A program made the translations under genes and the position numbers. From positions 1-41,363 of the forward strand of contig JAFZMD010000063.1 of NCBI GenBank assembly GCA_017553445.1: a DNA stretch of 41,363 bases. Reading direction: 5' to 3'. Each line of letters starts with the position of its first letter. The stretch's first letter is position 1. The stretch comes from Methanobrevibacter sp. GTDB taxonomy: Archaea; Methanobacteriota; Methanobacteria; Methanobacteriales; Methanobacteriaceae. Shown here piece by piece: positions 1-9,534 of this stretch. The notes under the pieces are model-generated. The model saw nothing but the letters and a program-made list of their open reading frames with translations. It searched no databases and was not told the DNA's origin.

Positions 1-1637
1 ATAATAGCATGTCTATTCAAGATACAGTTAACTCAGTAAACGATGATGATACAATCTTTTTATCACCTGGAACATACATCGAATCAGGTATTAAAATTGA
101 TAAAAATATTACTTTACAGGGCATGGGCAGTGCTGATGAAGTTATAATTGACGGCAATAAGACAAATTCAATAATTGTAGTTAATTCAATCAGTACCGTA
201 AAAATCTTCAATGTCACATTTATTAATGGTCATGGCCCAGAGTTTGGTGGAGCAATTCATTCTGAATTAGGCGGACAAATATATGTTGACAGCTGTAATT
301 TCATCAACAATACTGCGGGACACAATGGAGGTGCTATTGATATTGCTGGAGAACAACATAGGATAAAATGGGAAACATTTACAAATTATGGATTTTTAAA
401 TGCTACAAACTGTAATTTCATAAATAATCGAGCAGACCATGATGGAGGTGCAATCGCCACATACTGGGGAAACTCATATGTTTACAATTCATTCTTCACA
501 CAAAATTATGCTGAGAGGGATGGTGGAGCCATTGGTGTTGGAGTTTATTCAACAACTTTAACTGAAAATTGTACTTTTGACAATAATACAGCGAAAGAAT
601 GGGGTGGTGCTCTTTATAACTGGCCTGGCGAATTAACTGTGAATAACTGTACAATATCAAATAATTATGCTGGAACACAAGGTGGAGCAATGATTACATC
701 AGGACCTTTAACAGTCACCAATTCAAAAATAATAAATAATACTGGTGTTAAAAAAGGAGGTGTGGTTTTTATTGCTGAAGAAACCCCAAAAATTCCATCA
801 ACAGTTATCTTTAAAGACAATTACATTGAAGGAAATACTGCAAAAGTCGGATCTTTAGTTTACGTTGATGAAACAACCTCAACAGAGACTGATTTTAATG
901 GAAACTCATGGGACATTAATCCGGAAAGCGATGAATGGGCAAAAGCATTTACTACAAATGGATTGATTAATATGCCAACAAAATTCATTGACAATGCCGG
1001 AAATATTGTTACAATGATTCCTAAAGAAGCACCGGAAGAGACTACTCCCCATGTTCCAGAAGAAAGACCTGACCATAATCCCGGAATTATAGACCCAGAA
1101 GATATACCTAAAAAACCAGATACAGAAAATAAAACACCCGAAGTAGAAACAAATACAACAATACCAGAAAACACAGAAACAAACGCTACAACACCCGAAG
1201 AAATAGAAACAAACACTACAATACCAGAAAATGTAGAAACAAACACTACAACACCCGAAGAAATAGAAACAAATACAACAATACCAGAAAACACAGAAAC
1301 AAACACTGATATTATTGAGGAAATTAAAAATATTCCAGAACAAATACAGGAAGCAGTTGAAGAGACTATTGAAAACATAAATGTTCAAAGCAATTCAACA
1401 ATAACTGAAAATACTGAAGTCGGTGCTGATTCAGCAATAAATTCTCAAACCAGTGAAGAACCAGCAGCTACTGAAAACTCAGCAGCAGATGATGGAAAAA
1501 CTTCCAAAGCACATGAAATTAATAAAAAAGATGTTGCAAAACAATCAACATCCCCAATACCATACATAATTGCGGTTCTTATTGTTTTAGCATTTTTAGT
1601 ATATGGTTATTCAAAACATTATAAAAATGATGATTAA
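1..1637 (+). CDS. Adhesin-like protein, cell-surface, 5'-truncated by the window edge
   Basis: This is the C-terminal part of a secreted adhesin-like protein. The frame is open to the first base, and the first ATG (position 9) leads straight into a typical first beta-helix turn with no signal peptide, so the real start lies outside the window. Residues 1-300 (counted from that ATG) are Pmp-like right-handed beta-helix repeats with recurrent GGAI and NNTA motifs. Residues 375-440 are a low-complexity Glu/Thr/Asn/Pro stalk built of repeats such as ETNTTIPEN. A single hydrophobic helix at about 514-535, followed by a short charged tail, would anchor the protein in the membrane with the bulk outside. 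Proteins of this kind are known as abundant adhesin-like proteins in Methanobrevibacter; the binding partner cannot be read from sequence. A T-rich stretch after the stop fits archaeal termination. Confidence 0.85.
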   Translation, partial: NSMSIQDTVNSVNDDDTIFLSPGTYIESGIKIDKNITLQGMGSADEVIIDGNKTNSIIVVNSISTVKIFNVTFINGHGPEFGGAIHSELGGQIYVDSCNFINNTAGHNGGAIDIAGEQHRIKWETFTNYGFLNATNCNFINNRADHDGGAIATYWGNSYVYNSFFTQNYAERDGGAIGVGVYSTTLTENCTFDNNTAKEWGGALYNWPGELTVNNCTISNNYAGTQGGAMITSGPLTVTNSKIINNTGVKKGGVVFIAEETPKIPSTVIFKDNYIEGNTAKVGSLVYVDETTSTETDFNGNSWDINPESDEWAKAFTTNGLINMPTKFIDNAGNIVTMIPKEAPEETTPHVPEERPDHNPGIIDPEDIPKKPDTENKTPEVETNTTIPENTETNATTPEEIETNTTIPENVETNTTTPEEIETNTTIPENTETNTDIIEEIKNIPEQIQEAVEETIENINVQSNSTITENTEVGADSAINSQTSEEPAATENSAADDGKTSKAHEINKKDVAKQSTSPIPYIIAVLIVLAFLVYGYSKHYKNDD

Positions 1638-1723
1638 ATTCATCATATTTTCTTTTTTTTATACAAAATTAAATCCCACCAATTAGAATTATTTTTCTAA
1701 AATTTTTCAAAAAGTTAATATAC

Positions 1724-1735
1724 TTTAATTATATA
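1724..1735 (+). promoter_or_regulatory. TATA box for the small zinc-finger gene
   Basis: TTTAATTATATA lies 35-46 bases before the ATG at 1770, so transcription would start around 1755-1760, close to the GAGGTG ribosome-binding site at 1758-1763. Inferred from spacing only. Confidence 0.4.
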
Positions 1736-1769
1736 CTATTAATTAATTGTGTTTAAATGAGGTGTAACT

Positions 1770-1889
1770 ATGTGGGAATGCGACGTATGTGGTCATTTAA
1801 ATGATGATTATGATGACATGTGTGAAAACTGCTGGGCTTATAGGGATGTGAACAATTTTATTGACTGGAGCAACCCTGATTCATATTAA
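1770..1889 (+). CDS. 39-residue protein with a RanBP2-type zinc finger
   Basis: A very short gene. The ATG is preceded by GAGGTG six bases upstream and by a TATA-like box. The product begins WECDVCGHLNDDYDDMCENC, which matches the RanBP2-type zinc finger pattern exactly: W-x-C-x2-C-x3-N-x6-C-x2-C. The remaining 19 residues are acidic and aromatic (ending NPDSY). RanBP2 fingers in other proteins bind single-stranded RNA, ubiquitin or partner proteins; which of these applies here is unknown. The gene stands alone between the adhesin gene and the convergent SIS gene, and a strong hairpin follows its stop. With its own promoter, ribosome-binding site and terminator it looks like a real gene rather than a chance frame. 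Confidence 0.7.
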   Translation: MWECDVCGHLNDDYDDMCENCWAYRDVNNFIDWSNPDSY

Positions 1890-1909
1890 TAATAAAAATA
1901 GGAAATGTT

Positions 1910-1934
1910 ACAGTAGATTGAAATCTACTGTTTT
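1910..1934. terminator. Hairpin terminator between convergent genes
   Basis: ACAGTAGATT and AATCTACTGT (1910-1919 and 1922-1931) form a perfect inverted repeat, practically a 9-bp stem with a 4-base loop. TTTT follows on the plus strand. It lies 20 bases after the zinc-finger gene stop and 8 bases after the SIS gene stop on the other strand, so it can serve both. Confidence 0.6.
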
Positions 1935-1941
1935 AAAAGAT

Positions 1942-2949
1942 TTAATATCTAACTTTACCGATATGTCTTGTAGCACCAGGATCTTCACCATTGAAATGTG
2001 CCAAATAATAAACAAACCATTCAAGAGGAACTACAAATATTAATGGAGATAATAATTTATCTACATCAGCAAAGTCTTTTAAATTTAAAACTATCACTTT
2101 TGCTTCCAAATTATTGGAAAAATCAATGGTTTTTCTTGTGATTTCGTCAGATTCAAAATCACAATCAAAGATAATCATAGGAACATCCTTTTCAGCACGT
2201 TCAATCAAGCCGTGTCTGAATTCAGCGGAATAAAGTGGACATGCATGCTTGATTGCCCCTTCCATAAGCATGGTCATAGCTACTTTAAATGAAAGACCGA
2301 AGTTAGGTCCGCTTCCCAAAACATAAAAGATTTCTTCATCCTTATATTGTTCGGCTAATTCTTTATAATCCTCTTCAGTTGTTTTAAGCAACTCTTCTAT
2401 AATATCAGGAATTTCTTGTAATTGGGATAGCAGCACATCCTTGTTTTCATAATCAGATGCGGCAAATAATATTTGATAAAGACAAGCGATTTGAGTCACA
2501 TAAGTTTTTGTACCTAGAATAGCTGTTTCGGTTTCACATCTTGTGACAATAGGAGTTTTAGCTTCTTTAATCATGGAACTTTCTGGCTCATTAGAAATTG
2601 AAACTGTGTGTATGCCATACTCATTAGCACGTCTAAGTGAAGATAATGTGTCTGCGGTTTCTCCAGATTGTGAGGTGAAAATCGCAATGGAATTTTCGCC
2701 TTCTTGCAAAAACTTATTATAATAAAATTCATAGCCTGAAAACACTTCTATATTTAAAGCAGTGGACATTCTAAGTGCATCCCTAACACTGTAACAGGTA
2801 GATATTGAACTACCACATCCAATTAAATATATTTTATCAGCTTTTTTAACTAATTCAGAAACTTCGTTCATTGTAGACAATTCACTTTCAAATGTTTTTC
2901 TAAGTGAATCCGGTTGTTCCATCATTTCATCATACATTTTATATTTCAT
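1942..2949 (-). CDS. SIS-domain sugar-phosphate isomerase/deglycase (GlmS isomerase-like)
   Basis: A stand-alone double SIS-domain protein of 335 residues, related to the isomerase half of glucosamine-6-phosphate synthase but without the glutaminase domain. The first SIS domain shows the phosphosugar loop IGCGSS and the GlmS-like SQSGETADT. The second carries GSGPNFG at about residue 210, and the C-terminal tail ends in [13 protein letters not shown]. Proteins of this layout isomerise or deglycate phosphosugars (AgaS, FrlB and GlmS-like proteins); the substrate cannot be fixed here. The start is the ATG at 2949 because AGGAG lies 8 bases upstream; an in-frame TTG two codons earlier is only 2 bases from that site. 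The gene is alone on the minus strand and convergent with the zinc-finger gene. Confidence 0.8.
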   Translation of the reverse strand: MKYKMYDEMMEQPDSLRKTFESELSTMNEVSELVKKADKIYLIGCGSSISTCYSVRDALRMSTALNIEVFSGYEFYYNKFLQEGENSIAIFTSQSGETADTLSSLRRANEYGIHTVSISNEPESSMIKEAKTPIVTRCETETAILGTKTYVTQIACLYQILFAASDYENKDVLLSQLQEIPDIIEELLKTTEEDYKELAEQYKDEEIFYVLGSGPNFGLSFKVAMTMLMEGAIKHACPLYSAEFRHGLIERAEKDVPMIIFDCDFESDEITRKTIDFSNNLEAKVIVLNLKDFADVDKLLSPLIFVVPLEWFVYYLAHFNGEDPGATRHIGKVRY

Positions 2950-3042
2950 GGACAAAACTCCTAATACTTTTTTATATTATTAATCTTTTTCTTTTTCAAA
3001 ATATAAAAAGTTTTTTTAAAAAAGAAGTATAATCATATATTA

Positions 3043-3669
3043 ATGGATATCAATTTAACAAATATTGGCATGTTTAAAGGCCAACAGTATGAAACTATTA
3101 TTTCAACAGCCAACAGTGACGGCAGTCTGAATGCAGCACCAATAGGCATTTTATGCCGGGGAAAAGACAAAGTAATGTGCCGTATTTTTAAGGGAAGCCA
3201 TACTTTAGAAAATATTATTTCCCAAAAGGAATTCATTGTCAACATTACACAAAACCCTGAATTGTTTACATGGTCGCTTTTGGATAATCTTGAAATGAAT
3301 GATTTTAATGAAGACAAATCCATTAAAAATGTGGATTGCTATTTTAAATGCGAAGTTACAAGCATTAAAGAAGCGGTTAAGCAAAGTGATCCTATCAAAA
3401 GTAAGGGTGAAGCCAATGTCATTAAGGCGGATGTTGTGGAACTGGTTATCAATAATCCTGCTAAAGCATATAATAGAGCTTTCAGCTATGTTATAGAGTG
3501 TTTGGCTAACTTTTCAAGAATAGATATTGTGGATGATGAGAAAAGAAAATATTATCTTGATTCATTTAAGGAGGCCTACAGGGTTGTAAAAAAAGTAGGT
3601 TCAAAAAAAGATAAAGAGGCTATGGATAAAATAAAAAGCAAATTAAATGAAAAAGGCTATGACATCTAA
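3043..3669 (+). CDS. DUF447 family protein (flavin-reductase-like split barrel)
   Basis: 208 residues, conserved in methanogens as DUF447. The N-terminal half has the layout of an FMN-binding split barrel: [13 protein letters not shown] is the strand-turn-strand typical of flavin reductase-like proteins, followed by GSHTLENI and EFIVNI. The C-terminal part is helical and basic. No substrate is known to me. No Shine-Dalgarno sequence precedes the ATG, while a TATA-like ATATAAAAA lies at 3001-3009, so a short or absent leader is likely. The TAA stop overlaps the TAG stop of the convergent adenine deaminase gene by four bases (CTAA). Confidence 0.75.
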   Translation: MDINLTNIGMFKGQQYETIISTANSDGSLNAAPIGILCRGKDKVMCRIFKGSHTLENIISQKEFIVNITQNPELFTWSLLDNLEMNDFNEDKSIKNVDCYFKCEVTSIKEAVKQSDPIKSKGEANVIKADVVELVINNPAKAYNRAFSYVIECLANFSRIDIVDDEKRKYYLDSFKEAYRVVKKVGSKKDKEAMDKIKSKLNEKGYDI

Positions 3670-5378
3670 TTTACGATAACATCCATAAATTCAAAGTTTT
3701 CTCCATCAAAGAGTCCTTTATCTGAAATTTTAATTGATGGAATTACTAAAAGTGCCATAAATGCCATTGTCATAAACGGCGCGTCAAGCTTACATCCTAA
3801 AGCTGCCACCATCTTATGCAATATTGCCAATTTTTTAGCAACGGCAAAGGCATCTTCATTGCTCATCAAACCGGCAATCGGAAGAGATAGGGAATCAGCG
3901 AAGTCTTCGCTTACAACGGAAATGCCCCCTTTATTTTCAATTACCCTATTCACTGCATCAGCCATCATTTTTGAATCATAACCAACGACGACGATATTGT
4001 GAGAGTCATGGGCAATTGATGAAGCAATAGCTCCTTTTTTAAGACCAAATCCTTTAATGAATGCATTGGCAACATTATTTTTACCATAACGGTCAACTAC
4101 AGCGATTTTTAACACATCTGCATAAATATCCGGCTGCACCTTACCGTCAACACAATACAGATTTGCAGTAGTTTTTTGTGTGAATAATTCACCATTAAAG
4201 CATTCAATAACATTTACCCTACATTCATCGCCATCATATAAAACATCAAAGTCTTCCGGCTGTTTTTTGGAGGCATTCATAGTATCTTTAAATGTTATAT
4301 CTCCCACATCAAATGAAACATCCTCACCATCGAAAACGCATTCACCGGCAACATAAGTTTTTAAAATGTTGAAATCATTTAAATTATCTATGATTACAAA
4401 GTCCGCTTTTGCTCCGGTTACAATAGCACCGGCATCCAGGTTGTAATGCGCTGCAGGATTAACTGTTACCATTTCAATAGCTTTTATGATATCAACACCC
4501 AAATCACGTGCTTTTTTAATGGATTCATTCAAATGACCATTTATTAAATCATTTGGATGTTTATCATCACTTACAATAAAATCAAATATCGGAGAGTTTA
4601 TTCTTCTTTCAAGCACTTCTGTAGGTATGATTCCAAAACTGTCCTGATTTTTCCAATAGTCCAACCTTTCATTAAAATCAAATAGTGCTTCCATATCCTT
4701 AGCAGATGAACCGTCACGAACCATAATTTTCATGCCTTTCTGCTTTTTAGTGATAGCTTCAGAAAAACTAATGCATTCATGATCAGTTATGATATATTGT
4801 TCCAAGTATTTATCCAATTCCCTGCCCGAAAGCAATGGGGCGTGACCGTCAATAGGCTTATTGTACTTTCTAGCCAATTCCAATTTCCTTAAAACTTCCT
4901 CATCACCATTAATAACACCAGGGAAATTCATCATTTCTCCCAAAGCAACAACTTCATCTTTTTTAAGTAAAAATTCAATCTCATCAGCATTTAAAACAGC
5001 ACCGGAAGTTTCAAAACTGGTGGCCGGAACACATGACGGGGCAGAAAAATAAAAATTAAAAGGAACCTGACTTGCATTATCAATCATGAATTCAATACCT
5101 TCAATTCCACAGACATTAGCTATCTCATGAGGATCACAGACAACAGAAGTGGTACCATGCCTTACAGCGATTTTTGCAAATTGAGCTGGAGTCAGCATAC
5201 TGCTTTCAATGTGGATATGGGAATCAATGAAACCTGGAACCAATAGTCCTTCAACATCAATTTCAGCATTTTCATCAGCAATAGGAACGATTTCTGAAAA
5301 GACACCACCATCAATAGTAATTCTGGCAGGATAGACAGAATCAGTTAAAACATCCAAAATATAAGCTGTAAAAGTCAT
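3666..5378 (-). CDS. ade: Adenine deaminase
   Basis: Amidohydrolase of 570 residues that converts adenine to hypoxanthine and ammonia in purine salvage. It has the metal-binding HIHIESSM (His54, His56), then [13 protein letters not shown], a second-shell [16 protein letters not shown], and the late SDDKHPNDL metal Asp region, followed by the C-terminal adenine deaminase domain with [12 protein letters not shown]. Length and order match the family. The start is the ATG at 5378, with GAGGATT just upstream; the frame is open further upstream but that part lies inside the preceding gene. That gene's TAA ends one base before this ATG, so the two are very likely cotranscribed and translationally coupled. 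Confidence 0.92.
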   Translation of the reverse strand: MTFTAYILDVLTDSVYPARITIDGGVFSEIVPIADENAEIDVEGLLVPGFIDSHIHIESSMLTPAQFAKIAVRHGTTSVVCDPHEIANVCGIEGIEFMIDNASQVPFNFYFSAPSCVPATSFETSGAVLNADEIEFLLKKDEVVALGEMMNFPGVINGDEEVLRKLELARKYNKPIDGHAPLLSGRELDKYLEQYIITDHECISFSEAITKKQKGMKIMVRDGSSAKDMEALFDFNERLDYWKNQDSFGIIPTEVLERRINSPIFDFIVSDDKHPNDLINGHLNESIKKARDLGVDIIKAIEMVTVNPAAHYNLDAGAIVTGAKADFVIIDNLNDFNILKTYVAGECVFDGEDVSFDVGDITFKDTMNASKKQPEDFDVLYDGDECRVNVIECFNGELFTQKTTANLYCVDGKVQPDIYADVLKIAVVDRYGKNNVANAFIKGFGLKKGAIASSIAHDSHNIVVVGYDSKMMADAVNRVIENKGGISVVSEDFADSLSLPIAGLMSNEDAFAVAKKLAILHKMVAALGCKLDAPFMTMAFMALLVIPSIKISDKGLFDGENFEFMDVIVN

Positions 5379-5379
5379 T

Positions 5380-6600
5380 TTAATCCTCATGCAATGCATT
5401 ATAAAGTAATGGCAAGAATGAACCGATATCAGTAACAATACCCACTACCTGTGCACTTCCCCTATCGGACAATTTAGTAACAGTGGACGGATTAATATCA
5501 ACACAAATTGTTTTAACTCTTGAAGGAAGCATATTGCCTGTTGCTATTGAATGAAGCATTGTAGCTATCATAATAACCATATCCACCTGCTGAGCATACT
5601 TTCTCATTTCCCTTTGAGACTCAGTAGTGTCAGTTATTACATCAGGAAGAGGTCCGTCATCACGAATAGAACCTGCAAGTACAAATGGAACATCATTCTT
5701 AATACATTCATACATTATTCCGCCAGTCAGGGTTCCATCTTCAACAGCTTCCCTTATGGAACCTGAACGATTAATTTTGTTAATGGTTCTCATATGGTGA
5801 GTATGGCCATGGGCAACAATCTTACCTGTTTCCACTTCAATACCCAATGAAGTACCGAATATATTGGATTCCATATCATGAGTGGCCAATGCATTGCCTG
5901 CCATGATAACATCAATGTAACCTTCACGGACCAAAGCGGCCAAATATTTTCCTGAACCTGTGTGGACAATAGCAGGCCCCCCAACAATTCCTATTTTACC
6001 GCCTTTAGCCTTAATTTCTTTCATCTCTTTGGCAATACCTCTAATAATATTCATTAATGGTTTTTCTGAGGAAACATCACTGTTCATGAATTCGAATACC
6101 TGTTGTTCCTCCCTTGACCTGTGAGGAGGCGTGACTTTTACACCATCCAAACCGACAACAATCTTATCGCCCATCTTTACATCAGCTATAGGTTTTACAA
6201 AAGCGCGTTTAGCTTCCTCATCAACAACAACCAAACAGTCCATTTCAATATCTTCAACAGGAATCCAATTCCCGCCATAATAAATGTGGGTTGTGTGATT
6301 GGATGAAGAGTAAAAACCTTCAGGAGCAACTTTATCTTTTGTAGATGCCACCAACTGAACCTCTTTAAGCTCATCAATTGATGCACCAAGAACAGATAAT
6401 TCATCTAAAATAGATTCCAGCAATTCGGGAGAATCTGCAGATACTTCAATTTTTGCTTTACTAATATCAGATTTCTTTCTACCAACATTAATTTCCAAAA
6501 TATCAAATTCTCCGCCTTTGTCCATAATGATACCCATTGTCTTAGTTAAAGTCAATGAGTCGATAATATGGCCAGAAAGGCCAATAGTTCTTTTATACAT
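5380..6600 (-). CDS. Archaeal ornithine cyclodeaminase, LOR/SDH domain (TIGR00300) family
   Basis: 406 residues of the TIGR00300 family: an N-terminal LOR/SDH domain (residues 1-110, ending [16 protein letters not shown]), a short linker domain, and a C-terminal nucleotide-binding domain with [15 protein letters not shown] (about 200-215), [15 protein letters not shown] and [12 protein letters not shown] Methanococcus homologue is established as an NAD-dependent ornithine cyclodeaminase making proline from ornithine with release of ammonia; I infer the same role here. The ATG at 6600 has GGAG ten bases upstream and a TATATATAA box about 35 bases upstream. Adenine deaminase follows after a single base. 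Both release ammonia, but a shared pathway is not obvious. Confidence 0.8.
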   Translation of the reverse strand: MYKRTIGLSGHIIDSLTLTKTMGIIMDKGGEFDILEINVGRKKSDISKAKIEVSADSPELLESILDELSVLGASIDELKEVQLVASTKDKVAPEGFYSSSNHTTHIYYGGNWIPVEDIEMDCLVVVDEEAKRAFVKPIADVKMGDKIVVGLDGVKVTPPHRSREEQQVFEFMNSDVSSEKPLMNIIRGIAKEMKEIKAKGGKIGIVGGPAIVHTGSGKYLAALVREGYIDVIMAGNALATHDMESNIFGTSLGIEVETGKIVAHGHTHHMRTINKINRSGSIREAVEDGTLTGGIMYECIKNDVPFVLAGSIRDDGPLPDVITDTTESQREMRKYAQQVDMVIMIATMLHSIATGNMLPSRVKTICVDINPSTVTKLSDRGSAQVVGIVTDIGSFLPLLYNALHED

Positions 6601-6750
6601 ATAATTTTTGCTCCATTTTTGTTAATATTATATATATGGTTAGCGGTGATATTTAATTGTATTGTTATGCTTGAAAAAAAAGAGAAAAAAGAAAAATAAT
6701 AAATTAATTTTTTACCGGATTGGAATGCTTTTAAACACAACATATAATAT

Positions 6751-6772
6751 TGCTATTATCTTGCTAATAGCA
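6751..6772. promoter_or_regulatory. Inverted repeat, probable operator
   Basis: TGCTATTA (6751-6758) and TAATAGCA (6765-6772) are perfect inverted half-sites separated by six bases. The dyad lies in the divergent gap between the ornithine cyclodeaminase gene and the winged-helix gene, 42 bases before the latter's ATG. This is a typical place for an operator used by the adjacent regulator. Confidence 0.45.
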
Positions 6773-6813
6773 TATACAAACCAATAAAATAGCTTAAAAA
6801 CAATATAATAATC

Positions 6814-7089
6814 ATGGATATTAAAGATGATATGAGAATTATATCTCTATTACTTCGCTCCAAAAAAAGAGTTGAGGTACTGCAATCATTAGAATTTGAA
6901 GATAAAATACCCTCAAAAATCAGTAAAGACATTGGGGACAACAGCAATCATGTATCCAAATATTTGAAAACCCTGAAAGATGCTGATTTAGTGGTATGTC
7001 TAAATGAAGAGGACAACAGATACAGGTTCTATAGCATAACAGATAAAGGCACATATTATCTAAATAAAGTAAAAGACAAATACGAATAA
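6814..7089 (+). CDS. Small winged-helix transcription regulator
   Basis: 91 residues that form one winged-helix domain and little else. Helix 1 is RIISLLLRSKKRVEVLQSL, the helix-turn-helix is KIPSKISKDIGDNSNHVSKYLKTLKDADLV, and the wing is NRYRFYSITDKGTYYL. This is the ArsR/MarR-like form common in methanogens. There are no cysteines, so no metal-sensing thiolate site, and no ligand domain is present. No clear ribosome-binding site precedes the ATG, so the transcript may be leaderless. A perfect 8+8 bp dyad sits 42 bases upstream, which suggests autoregulation and possibly control of the divergent ornithine cyclodeaminase/adenine deaminase operon. The target is inferred from position only. 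Confidence 0.8.
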   Translation: MDIKDDMRIISLLLRSKKRVEVLQSLEFEDKIPSKISKDIGDNSNHVSKYLKTLKDADLVVCLNEEDNRYRFYSITDKGTYYLNKVKDKYE

Positions 7090-7127
7090 ATCTATCCATT
7101 AAATTCCCTTTTTATTAAAAAATAAGA

Positions 7128-7997
7128 TTAAACCAGTGATAAAAAGTCATATATGGCTTTTGCAGCACAGACTGCCGTATTTTCACCTAACCTATCGGTA
7201 GCAGTTTCAACTACATCTATTCCAACGACATTTTTATAAGACAGTGCTTTGATAACATCTTCAACTTCAGATGTGAATAAACCGCCGGGAGTGGGATTTC
7301 CAACAGCAGGCGCAATAGCCGGATCAAACACATCCATATCAATTGATAAATAAATAGGTGCATCGATATTTGTCAAATAATATTCAACAGCATCCATATG
7401 CTTATGCACATCCTTATTCTTAAAGGTTTGAATGTTATATGTTGACTTGACAAACTCTTCCTCTTCAGCAGATGATGACCTTATCCCAATCTGAACCAGA
7501 TTCGCACCAAATTCATGAGCTCTTCTCATTACCGTTGCATGAGAGTACTTCTCACCGATGAAATCAAATGCCAAATCCCTGTGAGCATCCAAATGCACTA
7601 CAGTCAAATTATCATATTTATCGGACAATGCTTTAATTACACCTATTGAAGCTGAATGTTCACCGCCAATAGTTATGGGTTTTACTTCTAAATCAAGCAA
7701 TTCATTGACCGTATCTTCAACAATTTTACATGTGGCTTCGCAATTTCCCAAAACCACATTCACATCACCAAAATCATAAAAAGTAGTGTCGAGTGATGTC
7801 TTGAAGTTAATGTTATAATTTTCAAATCCGTAAGATGCTTCACGTACAACAATAGGTCCTAAACGTGAGCCTGAGTGATATGACGTTGTGCTGTCAAACG
7901 GAACACCGATTATGCCATATGAATCCTTTTCAATATTATCAAAATCAACTGCTTTGGAAAATGCAAATTTCCAGGGTTCGTAAGTATTCAATAGCAT
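7128..7997 (-). CDS. speB: Agmatinase (ureohydrolase family)
   Basis: 289 residues of the arginase/agmatinase fold. All manganese ligands are visible: GGEHS (His114), DAHRD (Asp-His-Asp), and SIDMDVFDP (two Asp). The segment AVGNPTPGG before the last helix is typical of agmatinases. It hydrolyses agmatine to putrescine and urea in the cytoplasm. The gene follows aIF5A on the same strand after 32 bases, and arginine decarboxylase, which makes agmatine, is 1.1 kb away on the other strand. This agrees with a role in polyamine synthesis for hypusine. The ribosome-binding site before the ATG is weak (GATGAATT), so translation may depend on coupling to aIF5A. Confidence 0.92.
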   Translation of the reverse strand: MLLNTYEPWKFAFSKAVDFDNIEKDSYGIIGVPFDSTTSYHSGSRLGPIVVREASYGFENYNINFKTSLDTTFYDFGDVNVVLGNCEATCKIVEDTVNELLDLEVKPITIGGEHSASIGVIKALSDKYDNLTVVHLDAHRDLAFDFIGEKYSHATVMRRAHEFGANLVQIGIRSSSAEEEEFVKSTYNIQTFKNKDVHKHMDAVEYYLTNIDAPIYLSIDMDVFDPAIAPAVGNPTPGGLFTSEVEDVIKALSYKNVVGIDVVETATDRLGENTAVCAAKAIYDFLSLV

Positions 7998-8029
7998 AAT
8001 TCATCTAAAAAAAGAATAAGATTGAGAAC

Positions 8030-8419
8030 TTATTTAGTTCTCATAATTTTCATGTTGCCTAAAGCTACAATGTATTCTACTTCAATACCTTCGCTAATAG
8101 CGTCTTTTAAATCTTCAGGCATTGGTAAATCTAAGGTTTCGTAACTTTCCATATCCATTAATTGAACATTGTCGCCTTGGATGGATAATACTTGACCTAC
8201 TCTTTTATCAATAATAGGGATATCTACTTTAGTATCTACAGGTTTAACAATACTTCTTTTCTGGTTATCAAAAATACCTACTGCTTCTAATCTTGCTTTA
8301 GCAGCCCCGTGTTTACCTGGGGATGAGGTAGTTAAACTAGTGATTTTAGATGCTTCTCCACCCAATACAATATATTTTCCAACTTTTAATGTTTTAATCT
8401 CTACAACTTTAGTTGACAT
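8030..8419 (-). CDS. eif5A: Translation initiation factor aIF5A
   Basis: 129 residues, full length for archaeal IF5A. The N-terminal SH3-like domain holds the modification loop [12 protein letters not shown]; Lys36 is the residue changed to hypusine or deoxyhypusine from a polyamine. The C-terminal OB-fold domain follows from about residue 70. The factor helps ribosomes through difficult peptide bonds. The ATG has a strong GGAGG eight bases upstream. A clear TATA box (CTTTATATAA on the minus strand, about 8498-8507) lies roughly 80 bases upstream, giving a leader of about 50 bases. Agmatinase follows in the same operon, linking polyamine supply to hypusination. Confidence 0.95.
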   Translation of the reverse strand: MSTKVVEIKTLKVGKYIVLGGEASKITSLTTSSPGKHGAAKARLEAVGIFDNQKRSIVKPVDTKVDIPIIDKRVGQVLSIQGDNVQLMDMESYETLDLPMPEDLKDAISEGIEVEYIVALGNMKIMRTK

Positions 8420-8516
8420 TAATTTTCCTCCATAAATTCCAGTATTTTATAATCTATAATAAGAATTATTTTAGATTAATTATAATTCTATTTTCTATTT
8501 TATATAAAGTATTCGA

Positions 8517-8849
8517 TTAAGCAACTAAAATGAATGTAACTGCCAAGAGAATTGTCATTAAAAAAACCCAAAATACAACAAATATTTTTTTAATGTCGCT
8601 TTCACCTTTAGTGATATAGGACTCGCCCTTAATATCTGACGTTCTTTTTCTAGTATTTTTATATTCATCATCATTTCTTAAAAAGTTATAAAAAGCTCTG
8701 CATATAAAAACAAAGGCAATTATTATAACCCCAGAATAAACAATATTCATTCCAGGCTTTATTAACATCACCACAGATGATAAAAGCAGCATTAACATTA
8801 AAAATAGAACTCCCGTAATTACCAATGATACGTATTTATTAAAAATCAT
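8517..8849 (-). CDS. Small membrane protein, unknown function
   Basis: 110 residues, not recognised. Two hydrophobic helices lie at about 8-31 and 37-53, then a basic and polar loop of about 30 residues (RNDDEYKNTRKRTSDIKGE and on), and a third helix at about 88-109 that runs to the C-terminus. Charge distribution suggests the loop is cytoplasmic. The ATG has no ribosome-binding site; a TATA-like TTATATTAAA on the minus strand lies just upstream, so the message may be leaderless. It lies upstream of the aIF5A promoter in the same direction, but the presence of that promoter argues for separate transcription. Confidence 0.55.
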   Translation of the reverse strand: MIFNKYVSLVITGVLFLMLMLLLSSVVMLIKPGMNIVYSGVIIIAFVFICRAFYNFLRNDDEYKNTRKRTSDIKGESYITKGESDIKKIFVVFWVFLMTILLAVTFILVA

Positions 8850-9083
8850 GATTTTATATTTAATATAAAGTACATTATAAAACTTGGTGGTGAAATAGAA
8901 AAATCAATCTGAAGATTTGAAGATTTCTCATATCCCTAAAGAATTTTATTTATTTTATTTAAATACCAATTAATTCAAATATTGTTTTATTAAAAAAAGT
9001 TTCAACAATGCCCAAACATGAGGATTGTTGAAAATCATAATCCTATATTAGATAGAAAGTATATATTTAAAATTAGTGATAGA

Positions 9084-9530
9084 ATGAAAATAGCTATTGT
9101 TAGTGGAAAAGATGAAGGACCGACAAAATTGAATGCATTTGACAATGCTTTAAGTGATGCCGGAATCGGTGATGTGAATTTAATTAAAGTATCAAGCATG
9201 CTTTCTGGAAACACCGAAATTAAAGATTTGCCAACCCTTAAAGCAGGATCAATGGTAAATTGCGTATTGTCTGAAATTACATCAGACAATCCGGGCGATG
9301 AAATAACTGCAGTAATAGCAGTAGCTATTGGAGATGAATTAGGTTGCGTTGTTGAAACAACAGGAATTAACAAAAACCCCAATGAACTGATTGATGAAGC
9401 AAAATTCATGGTTACCTACATGATGGAAAAACGTGACGTCGAAATAAAAAATTTAATCGTTGAAAAAGCTACAGCAACAGTTAAAGAAATTGCTTCTGTT
9501 GTAGCGTCAGTTGTTTATTTGGAAGAGTGA
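9084..9530 (+). CDS. pdaD: Pyruvoyl-dependent arginine decarboxylase
   Basis: 148 residues. It makes agmatine from arginine. The proenzyme cuts itself between two serines to create an N-terminal pyruvoyl group; the site here is IKVSSML, with Ser37 and Ser38 at the cut. Flanking motifs GPTKLNAFDNAL, AGIGDVNLI and the later AVAIGDELG and EEIASVV-like end match the family (Methanocaldococcus enzyme about 165 residues). I chose the ATG at 9084 because GTGAT lies three bases upstream, as for several genes in this window; an in-frame ATG at 9018 would add 22 residues. The gene is followed after four bases by the IMPase-NAD kinase gene, and it faces away from the aIF5A-agmatinase operon. Confidence 0.9.
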   Translation: MKIAIVSGKDEGPTKLNAFDNALSDAGIGDVNLIKVSSMLSGNTEIKDLPTLKAGSMVNCVLSEITSDNPGDEITAVIAVAIGDELGCVVETTGINKNPNELIDEAKFMVTYMMEKRDVEIKNLIVEKATATVKEIASVVASVVYLEE

Positions 9531-9534
9531 AAAT

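Noticed and set aside
860..1388. Long minus-strand frames (172 and 160 codons) opposite the adhesin stalk
   Set aside because: They mirror the Glu/Thr repeat on the other strand; repetitive codons leave the opposite frames open.
1942..2955. SIS gene as a complete glucosamine-6-phosphate synthase
   Set aside because: There is no N-terminal cysteine glutaminase domain; only the isomerase-type half is present.
3666..5438. Upstream in-frame start of adenine deaminase
   Set aside because: It would lie inside the preceding gene, has no ribosome-binding site, and the family begins near the ATG at 5378.
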